A DNA stretch of 17,241 nucleotides from Microcystis aeruginosa W13-11 (GTDB lineage: Bacteria > Cyanobacteriota > Cyanobacteriia > Cyanobacteriales > Microcystaceae): contig JAADBR010000092.1 in NCBI GenBank assembly GCA_009995705.1, positions 1 to 17,241 on the forward strand, given 5' to 3'. Numbering within the stretch: the stretch's first letter is position 1; each line of letters starts with the position of its first letter. The notes under the pieces were generated by a model that was not told the origin of the DNA, did not search any database, and saw only the letters and a program-made list of their open reading frames with translations. Shown in pieces: positions 12,415-17,241 of the stretch. A program made the translations under genes and the position numbers.

Positions 12415-13980
12415 CTAGTTTTTTAGCGTTTTTTCCAGCTGGGCTACCCTTGCTTTCTGTTGCTTCAAATCGGCTAGTTGTTTTAGTAATTGTTCTCTTA
12501 CTTCATAGCGATAGGCAAAAAAATGCTCACCTATCCCTAGGGTCGCTAGATACTCTTCTAGCAGACGGGGCTTGACCCAGGCAATCACCGCCAGTTGCCA
12601 CCAGAAACGGAACCGCGTCGGTCGGACAATCCCCTGCCGCCAGAGCAGGGAACGGAACAATTGCCACTGTTGCCAATCTAATTTACGGTTCGATTTGCCG
12701 CGCCATCCCCCCATGATCATGAAATGGTTGAAGGTTCGTTTCAGGTAGTTAACAGGATCGTAGATTTCCCAGAAAGCGTCGATGTATTCTTCGGTAATCT
12801 CTTCCACCGGGCGAGTTGGCTCAAAGTTCATCATGGCTCCCTGATGGACAGTGCCCATGCCATCTACCAGACGACCTTCCCGTTGCAGGCGATTCCACAG
12901 GGCGGTATTTTTCAGTGCCTGGAGCAGGCTAAACTGCCCCTGGGGAATACTCGCCTCCATAATAAAATCTTTGATCCGCTGCCCTGCGCCTGGTTTCTCA
13001 TTGTCAAAACCGATAATGAAGCCAGACATAATCTGCAGCCCCATGCGGGTAATTTTGTGACAGGATTCGATCAGGGATTGGCGGGTGTTTTGAACCTTGT
13101 TAATGCCGATTAAGCTATCGGTATCTGGTGTCTCAATCCCCATAAACACCAGCATAAAGCCGGCCTTGACCATTAACTCAATCAGTTCGCTGTCTTCGGC
13201 CAGATTAAGGGAAGCTTCCGTAATCAGTTTAAAGGGATACTGGTGTTGTTCCATCCAGGGGATCAACTCCCGCAGAAACACCTTGGCATTCCGCTTATTG
13301 CCAATGAAGTTGTCATCGACAACAAAAATGTAGCGCCTCCAGCCCAGTTGATATAACGTCTCCAACTCAGCCAACATTTGTTCTGGGGTTTTGGTGCGCG
13401 GTTTGCGGCCATAGAGGTTGATGATGTCACAAAATTCGCATTGAAAGGGGCAACCCCGAGAAAACTGCACGGTAATCGCCAGATAGGCATCCAGATCTAG
13501 TAGATCATAGCGGGCGATCGGTGTCATGGTGACATCGGGTTTCTCACTGGCTCTAAAGACACCACTCGGTTCACCCCGCTCCAGGGCTGCCAGGAACAGC
13601 GGGATTGTCAGTTCTCCTTCATCCAGAATCAGGTAATCTGCTCCAGCTTTTTGGGCAACTTCTGGATAGGAGGTGGGGTAAGGCCCGCCCACCGCCACTT
13701 TTTTACCCAACTGCAACCCTTTGGCAATCAATTCTTGAAAGTCATTTTTCTGAATGATCATGGCGGAGATGATGACCAAATCGCACCACTCCCAATCCGA
13801 AGCCGTTTCTAATCGGACATTGCGATCAACAAACCGGATTTCCCAATCCGATGGTAACAGGGCTGCCACCGTAATCAAACCCAGGGGCGGATTGGTTGCT
13901 CTTAAACCGGCTAGATCTAAAGTCTCTTGATAGGACCAAAAGGAGTTGGGCATCAGCGGCCAGAGTAATAGGGCTTTCAT
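12415..13980 (-). CDS. Cobalamin-binding-type radical SAM protein (HpnP-like / DUF4070 type)
   Basis: This 521-residue protein has an N-terminal B12-binding-like Rossmann fold (1-140: P-P-L-G-L-I-T-V-A-A-L-L-P, D-R-N-V-R, then V-G-G-P-Y-P-T-S), a radical SAM core with the iron-sulfur motif C-P-F-Q-C-E-F-C (Cys177, 181, 184), and a C-terminal region ending in a likely coiled coil (about 490-520). The canonical cobalamin-ligand motif D-x-H-x-x-G is not visible. The closest pattern I know is the HpnP family (hopanoid C2 methylase) and its uncharacterised cyanobacterial relatives; a specific substrate cannot be assigned. It converges on the AAA+ gene and is divergent from the rest, so it is not part of the gvp group. 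The start ATG 13980 fits the family N-terminus M-K-A-L-L-L-W-P. Confidence 0.85.
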   Translation of the reverse strand: MKALLLWPLMPNSFWSYQETLDLAGLRATNPPLGLITVAALLPSDWEIRFVDRNVRLETASDWEWCDLVIISAMIIQKNDFQELIAKGLQLGKKVAVGGPYPTSYPEVAQKAGADYLILDEGELTIPLFLAALERGEPSGVFRASEKPDVTMTPIARYDLLDLDAYLAITVQFSRGCPFQCEFCDIINLYGRKPRTKTPEQMLAELETLYQLGWRRYIFVVDDNFIGNKRNAKVFLRELIPWMEQHQYPFKLITEASLNLAEDSELIELMVKAGFMLVFMGIETPDTDSLIGINKVQNTRQSLIESCHKITRMGLQIMSGFIIGFDNEKPGAGQRIKDFIMEASIPQGQFSLLQALKNTALWNRLQREGRLVDGMGTVHQGAMMNFEPTRPVEEITEEYIDAFWEIYDPVNYLKRTFNHFMIMGGWRGKSNRKLDWQQWQLFRSLLWRQGIVRPTRFRFWWQLAVIAWVKPRLLEEYLATLGIGEHFFAYRYEVREQLLKQLADLKQQKARVAQLEKTLKN

Positions 13981-14015
13981 TCAGGTGTCTCCAATGAAGA
14001 AGCTAGATGCTTTAC

Positions 14016-14044
14016 ATACTAGCCACAAAGCCCAAGTCGATCAA
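14016..14044 (-). promoter_or_regulatory. Candidate promoter of the radical SAM gene
   Basis: On the minus strand TTGATC (complement of 14044-14039) is followed after exactly 17 bp by TAGTAT (complement of 14021-14016). RNA would start near 14009 and give a leader of about 28 bases. A T10 tract on plus (14048-14057) lies just upstream of the -35 box, as an A-tract on the transcribed side, which can strengthen promoters. Confidence 0.45.
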
Positions 14045-14114
14045 GACTTTTTTTTTTACCCATAAATTAGTTCTAAATAAATTGTGAAAAAAATAGCTAT
14101 TTTTTGGAGATTAC

Positions 14115-14196
14115 TACAATTAAATGAATGATGCTTGCTAAAAACTCCTGTTTTCCCATTTTTATCAAGGCGCTGAAGAGGCTGTGTGCCTCTTTT
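14115..14196 (+). ncRNA. Possible small RNA ending in a terminator hairpin
   Basis: AAGAGGC (14176-14182), loop TGTGT, GCCTCTT (14188-14194) form a perfect 7-bp stem ending in T4 (14193-14196), an intrinsic-terminator shape, yet no plus-strand gene precedes it. A TACAAT box (14115-14120) about 55 bp upstream would start an RNA of roughly 70 bases near 14127. No good -35 box was found and no known cyanobacterial RNA family was recognised, so this is a candidate only. Confidence 0.3.
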
Positions 14197-14486
14197 GGGT
14201 ATTTTTGGGTAGGTTCCCTAAAAAATGCTGATTCTGAAAAACCCTCTTAAACTCTGCTGCTTGCGAATTTTAAGGGTTTCATTTTAGTCTTTAGGAAGTC
14301 TATTTTATCGGTAAAATACGAGTTACTAGACATCTCGAAAATGACTATTTCTGGTCATATAAACATAAGCGTAATTACACTATTCTATACCGAATTAGCA
14401 TGACTCAACTACCAGAAAATTTAATTTTTGTCTCTTTAATTTTGGACGATGAATAAATTAAATAACTGGTAATTATAGTCAGATTT

Positions 14487-14564
14487 ATGACCAATATTAA
14501 TTATATTCAGCTAGTTGATCCGATTAATTTTACTCCCTTAGCGGAGGAACAATCTCGCAGATAG
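14487..14564 (+). CDS. Possible 25-residue small protein
   Basis: An ATG at 14487 opens 25 codons (MTNINYIQLVDPINFTPLAE, then E-Q-S-R-R) ending at TAG 14562-14564. The composition is protein-like and not low complexity, but there is no clear ribosome site and I recognise no family. It may be a real small protein, a relic of a larger gene, or chance. Confidence 0.2.
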   Translation: MTNINYIQLVDPINFTPLAEEQSRR

Positions 14565-14650
14565 CCAGAAAATCAATCATCCTTGGGTGCGATTGTCTGG
14601 TTTTAACTAACTGCGGTAAAATTAACCTAAACTCTCTATCGGCAAATTCG

Positions 14651-15751
14651 ATGACTTCCTTCACTACTTCCCTGGCTCTTTTAAGTCAATTTAAATTGGG
14701 AGATTTAAACCTAGAAAATCGTCTTGTGCTTGCTCCCATGACGCGAGCGCGAGCCGGAGAAAAACGTCTTGCTAATGAGATAATGGCCGAGTATTACCGG
14801 CAAAGGGCCAGCGCCGGATTAATGATTACAGAAGCGACGGTAATTTCTCCCCAAGCTAACGGTTGGCAAAATACCCCCGGTATCTACACCGATGAACAAG
14901 CGCAAGCATGGCAAATGGTCACAAAAATCGCCCAAAGAAAAGGAACACCAATTTTTTGTCAATTGTGGCACTGTGGTCGCGCTTCTCATCCGAGTTTTCA
15001 GGAAAATGGGGCTTTACCGGTTGCCCCTTCCGCAATTAGAATTAAGGGGGAGTTGCATACACCCATAGGTAAACAGCCCTACGAGACCCCTAGAGCCTTG
15101 GCAACCGAGGAAATCGCCGCAATTGTCGCCGATTACCGTCAAGCCGCTCAGAGGGCAGAATTAGCGGGGTTTGATGGCATAGAAATTCACGGGGCCAATG
15201 GTTATTTAATCGATACTTTTCTACAATCGGCCACTAATCAGCGTCAGGATAAGTATGGTGGCAGTTTGGCAAATCGCTATCGTTTTTTACAGGAAGTAGT
15301 CGAGGCAATTTTAGCTGTTTTTCCCAGTCATCGGGTGGGGGTGCGTCTGTCTCCCAATGGGGTTTATAATGACATGGGTTCCGAGGATTTTCGAGAAACT
15401 TTTCTCTATATTGCCCAAAGATTAAATGAGTACAATTTAGCTTATTTGCATCTGCTAGATGGCTTGGCTTTTGGTTTTCATGAAAAGGGTCAACCGATGC
15501 TTTTATCCGAGTTTCGGGCTGTTTTTAATAGTGCTTTAATCGGCAATTGCGGTTATACAAAAGAAACTGCTGAAGCCGCTATTCAGTTAGGAGATGCGGA
15601 TTTAATTGCTTTCGGTCGCCCCTATATCAGTAATCCCGATTTGGTGGAAAGATTCGCCAATAATTGGCCTCTTAATCCCGATGCTGAGATGAAGGATTGG
15701 TATTCTTTTGACAAGGAAGGTTATATCGATTTTCCCAGTTATAAACCCTAG
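14651..15751 (+). CDS. Old yellow enzyme family FMN-dependent ene-reductase (NemA/OYE-like)
   Basis: A 366-residue TIM-barrel flavoprotein that would reduce activated C=C bonds, or nitro esters and quinones, with NAD(P)H. Key OYE features are visible: N-R-L-V-L-A-P-M-T-R (23-32) with Thr31 at the FMN-tuning position (classical OYE; YqjM-type enzymes have Cys), Q-L-W-H-x-G-R (104-110), the substrate-binding pair His180/Asn183 in I-H-G-A-N-G-Y-L with proton donor Tyr185, D-K-Y-G-G-S (200-205), G-V-R-L-S-P, and the phosphate-binding I-A-F-G-R-P. Full length, intact and ordinary. ATG 14651 matches the usual start; no strong ribosome site. It stands alone with long spacers on both sides and has no link to the gvp cluster. 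Cyanobacterial relatives are known as good ene-reductases; the natural substrate is unknown. Confidence 0.95.
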   Translation: MTSFTTSLALLSQFKLGDLNLENRLVLAPMTRARAGEKRLANEIMAEYYRQRASAGLMITEATVISPQANGWQNTPGIYTDEQAQAWQMVTKIAQRKGTPIFCQLWHCGRASHPSFQENGALPVAPSAIRIKGELHTPIGKQPYETPRALATEEIAAIVADYRQAAQRAELAGFDGIEIHGANGYLIDTFLQSATNQRQDKYGGSLANRYRFLQEVVEAILAVFPSHRVGVRLSPNGVYNDMGSEDFRETFLYIAQRLNEYNLAYLHLLDGLAFGFHEKGQPMLLSEFRAVFNSALIGNCGYTKETAEAAIQLGDADLIAFGRPYISNPDLVERFANNWPLNPDAEMKDWYSFDKEGYIDFPSYKP

Positions 15752-15757
15752 TTAAGT

Positions 15758-15795
15758 GGGTAGGGGTTAAAAATTATCAGACACACCCCTATCCC
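15758..15795 (+). terminator. Hairpin after the ene-reductase gene
   Basis: GGGTAGGGGT (15758-15767) pairs with ACCCCTATCCC (15785-15795) with a one-base bulge and a 17-base loop. It begins 6 bp after the stop codon. No T-run follows, but position and GC content fit a transcription end. Confidence 0.45.
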
Positions 15796-15802
15796 TTATA
15801 GG

Positions 15803-15962
15803 CATCTTTCTTAACAATTTTTTCAGTAAGTACTCCAACCCTTATCCTGACTTGATTTCAGTTTTTTCTTGGTCAGTAAGGGTGTCAACAAGGAATATTA
15901 CAAATTGTTAACCGAGTCTTGAAAGCCTTGTGCTACAAGGGTTTGAAATGTTAAGAAAGATG
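15803..15962. mobile_element. MITE-like element with 14-bp perfect inverted ends
   Basis: CATCTTTCTTAACA (15803-15816) is the exact inverted complement of 15949-15962, a 160-bp span without coding capacity. Inside are ACCCTTATCCTGAC (15838-15851) against GTCAGTAAGGGT (15872-15883), and a hairpin CCTTGT-GCT-ACAAGG (15926-15940). This nested palindrome looks like a miniature repeat element. No clear target duplication is seen at its edges. Confidence 0.45.
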
Positions 15963-16286
15963 TGACTAAAGGACAGAGGCAATAGTGACTATTTGCCCGA
16001 ATAAACCCGCTAAAACTGAGACTATGGCTAAACTTAAGAACTCTTGGCTAAATCCCAGAAAACACCCTATTTTACTCGCAACGAAAAAACCGGGAAAAAA
16101 ATCAAAGTCACTCAAGAGTTACTCAGTTTTAAGGCATTAGGTAAGGATGGCCTATGTCGGTTGCTATTTTATTAGACTAGGCTACTTTACCAACTTTTGA
16201 CACACAATTTAGTAAAGTGATCTTTGGGACAAGATTGAGTTTAAAATCTGAAATAGATAATTTTTTTAAGGGATTGAGTTAAGTTT
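15963..16286. other. Gene-free leader upstream of the FAS1 gene
   Basis: No gene is seen. An inverted repeat ACTTTAC (16184-16190) / GTAAAGT (16212-16218) surrounds a perfect TTGACA (16197-16202), but no good -10 box stands at the right distance (a TTAAAAT lies at 16241-16247, too far). This could be an operator or a regulated promoter with a non-standard -10. Confidence 0.4.
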
Positions 16287-16688
16287 ATGGCAGATATTGT
16301 CGATATTGCGGTCAGTGCCGATAATTTTAAAACTCTAGTGACGGCGGTACAAGCGGCTAATCTTGTGGATGCCCTAAAAAGTCCTGGCCCTTTCACGGTT
16401 TTTGCCCCCACCGACGAAGCTTTTGCCAAATTGCCCCCCGGGACGATTACAACCCTAGTGCAGAATATCCCCCAATTAACCCGAATTCTCACCTATCACG
16501 TCGTTGCGGGCAAATATATGCAGGAAGATTTGGCAAAATTGGCTGTAGTGACTTCTCTAGAGGGTTCACCGATTCCCGTCGATTGTAGCGAAGGTTTTGA
16601 GGTGAAAAATGCCACGGTGGTCGCGGGTAATATCGAGGCAGATAATGGTGTGATCCACGTCATCGATACGGTGATCCTGATGGGTTAG
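16287..16688 (+). CDS. Single FAS1 (fasciclin) domain protein
   Basis: A 133-residue protein made of one FAS1 domain: the H1 motif [11 protein letters not shown] (36-46), the central Tyr-His (70-71), and the H2 motif [12 protein letters not shown] (121-132). FAS1 domains mediate adhesion or protein contacts. There is no signal peptide or membrane segment, as in the common short cyanobacterial FAS1 proteins, so it is probably cytoplasmic unless exported another way. The start at 16287 gives the usual N-terminus M-A-D-I-V-D-I-A. It stands alone with long spacers and its role is unknown; stress-linked functions have been proposed for relatives. Confidence 0.93.
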   Translation: MADIVDIAVSADNFKTLVTAVQAANLVDALKSPGPFTVFAPTDEAFAKLPPGTITTLVQNIPQLTRILTYHVVAGKYMQEDLAKLAVVTSLEGSPIPVDCSEGFEVKNATVVAGNIEADNGVIHVIDTVILMG

Positions 16689-16740
16689 TTTTTGACTGGC
16701 TTTTCCCTGGGCTGCATCTAGGGCAAATCTGTCTTATTTA

Positions 16741-16965
16741 GGGCTTGCTGAATAATGGTAAAACCCTTTTAAAATAATGCTTTTGACCTGTTAAAGTCCG
16801 ATGTTAGTGCAAGAAAATAGGATTGGGACTTTCAAAAACCTTGCATTATCCTTCTTGTAGTACATAGCTTGGTACAACAAACAAGGGCAACAAAGCCCGA
16901 AACGACCGGCTACTGACTCCTGACTCCTGACTCCTACCCCCAGGAAAAACTTTTTCAGCAGACCC
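16741..16965. mobile_element. 225-bp MITE with 6-bp target duplication
   Basis: GGGCTTGCTGAATAA (16741-16755) and the inverted complement of 16951-16965, GGGTCTGCTGAAAAA, are terminal inverted repeats with three mismatches. TATTTA flanks the element on both sides (16735-16740 and 16966-16971), a convincing target-site duplication. There is no transposase frame inside. It includes a TGACTCC microsatellite (about 16914-16934). The ends resemble those of full-length cyanobacterial IS elements, whose transposase could move it. Confidence 0.7.
16914..16934 (+). repeat. TGACTCC heptanucleotide repeat
   Basis: TGACTCC occurs three times in a row inside the MITE. It is a short perfect microsatellite and could vary in copy number between strains. 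Confidence 0.75.
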
Positions 16966-16971
16966 TATTTA

Positions 16972-17124
16972 GTAACTAAATATACAGATACTTTTGCTTG
17001 TTTATGGTTCCGATGCTCGACGGAGGGAAATGCCCACTTTCTGCACTTTCTTGTCTGTACTTGTTCAGACCATTAAATGGCTTTGCCATCATAAATATTA
17101 ACGAAAAAGTAAGGAAATATTAAG
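16972..17124. other. Short gene-free spacer between MITE and IS end
   Basis: AT-rich spacer of about 150 bp after the MITE target duplication, up to the IS right end. I see no gene, promoter or strong hairpin in it. Confidence 0.5.
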
Positions 17125-17128
17125 GGAG

Positions 17129-17164
17129 TTGACATCCTCACCGCCGTAAACGGACGGTGATTCC
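17129..17164 (-). mobile_element. IS605/IS607-type right end with subterminal hairpin
   Basis: TCACCGCCG (17138-17146), loop TAAA, CGG-A-CGGTGA (17151-17160) form a 9-bp stem with one bulged A, just after the tnpB stop on the minus strand. The terminus reads GGATGTCAAC on minus. This is the layout of the right end of IS200/IS605-type elements, where the hairpin is the transposase recognition site. It is homologous to the scar at 3616-3651. Confidence 0.65.
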
Positions 17165-17170
17165 CAAACC

Positions 17171-17241
17171 TCACGATTTAGGTTTCTGCTTCTTTCCCTT
17201 GCGGGGTTCCGCACCTGCCTTAACAGATTTACTCTGTTCTG
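17171..17241 (-). CDS. tnpB: TnpB, C-terminal end only, cut by window edge
   Basis: The last 22 codons of a minus-strand gene are present: E-Q-S-K-S-V-K-A-G-A-E-P-R-K-G-K-K-Q-K-P-K-S and TGA at 17173-17171. The lysine-rich tail followed within about 10 bp by a subterminal hairpin fits TnpB, the RNA-guided nuclease of IS605/IS607 elements. The rest of the gene lies outside the window, so whether it is intact is unknown. Confidence 0.6.
   Translation of the reverse strand, partial: EQSKSVKAGAEPRKGKKQKPKS

Larger units (their letters stand above)
13981..14650. other. Gene-free divergent region between radical SAM and ene-reductase genes
   Basis: It holds the radical SAM promoter, a terminator-like hairpin on plus (14176-14196), an imperfect inverted repeat AAACCCTCTTAAA/TTTTAAGGGTTT near 14239-14279, a perfect hairpin ATTTTA-TCGG-TAAAAT (14303-14318), and a 25-codon frame (14487-14564). 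A further imperfect stem, CCAGAAAATCAATC against GATTGTCTGG, lies at about 14565-14601. I see no standard-size gene and no obvious ene-reductase promoter. Confidence 0.6.

Noticed and set aside
12724..13113. 129-codon frame on plus inside the radical SAM gene
   Set aside because: Antisense to a well-conserved coding region with recognised motifs; no ribosome site or domain.
14127..14196. Conserved cyanobacterial RNA Yfr1
   Set aside because: An ACTCCT stretch occurs, but the full conserved ACTCCTCACAC core is absent.

Overview
The window looks like the chromosome of a bloom-forming cyanobacterium, almost certainly Microcystis aeruginosa or a very close relative. The reasons are a complete cyanobacterial gas-vesicle (gvp) cluster in the gene order I recall for M. 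aeruginosa (gvpA, C, N, J, X, K, F, G, V, W), GvpA and GvpC proteins of the Microcystis type, AT-rich intergenic DNA full of small palindromic repeats, and IS607/IS605-type transposon pieces at both edges.

Layout. 1-540: 5' end of an IS607-family recombinase gene (minus strand, cut by the window edge) and a decayed tnpB 3' end (plus strand). 541-1253: a long regulatory and repeat-rich leader with hairpins, a MITE-like palindromic element, three GAGAATT motifs spaced exactly 32 bp apart, and a good sigma-70-type promoter. 1254-5416: structural operon gvpA1-gvpA2-gvpC-gvpN-gvpJ-gvpX, all on plus. The tandem gvpA copies lie in 544-bp repeats. A solo IS605-type right end sits about 20 bp before gvpN. 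The 3' end of gvpJ has been copied twice downstream, giving gvpX and then a broken third copy. 5726-7227: gvpK-gvpF-gvpG. 7351-7683: gvpV on the minus strand, divergent from gvpW (7776-8459) across a 92-bp region with a perfect palindrome of two back-to-back -10-like boxes. 8472-12302: two large ATPase genes read with gvpW, a double-domain ArsA/GET3-like ATPase only 12 bp after gvpW and a tandem AAA+ (Cdc48-like) ATPase. 12415-13980 (minus): cobalamin-binding-type radical SAM protein. 14651-15751: old yellow enzyme family ene-reductase. 16287-16688: single FAS1-domain protein. 16741-16965: a MITE with a 6-bp target duplication. 17125-17241: right end and C-terminal codons of a tnpB gene on minus.

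How the genes work together. GvpA forms the ribbed gas-vesicle wall and GvpC is the outside stiffening protein. GvpJ, GvpK, GvpF, GvpG, GvpV and GvpW are minor or assembly proteins, and GvpN is a MoxR-type AAA+ ATPase needed for vesicle growth. The ArsA-like and Cdc48-like ATPases are not part of the classical twelve-gene set. Their position and strand suggest a targeting or chaperone and remodelling role linked to vesicle assembly, which is an inference. The genes after 12415 look like ordinary chromosomal genes unrelated to buoyancy.

The most interesting points are the gvpW-ArsA-like-Cdc48-like extension, the gvpJ-tail amplification that produced gvpX, the 32-bp phased motifs before the gvpA promoter, and the dense scars of small mobile elements around the cluster.
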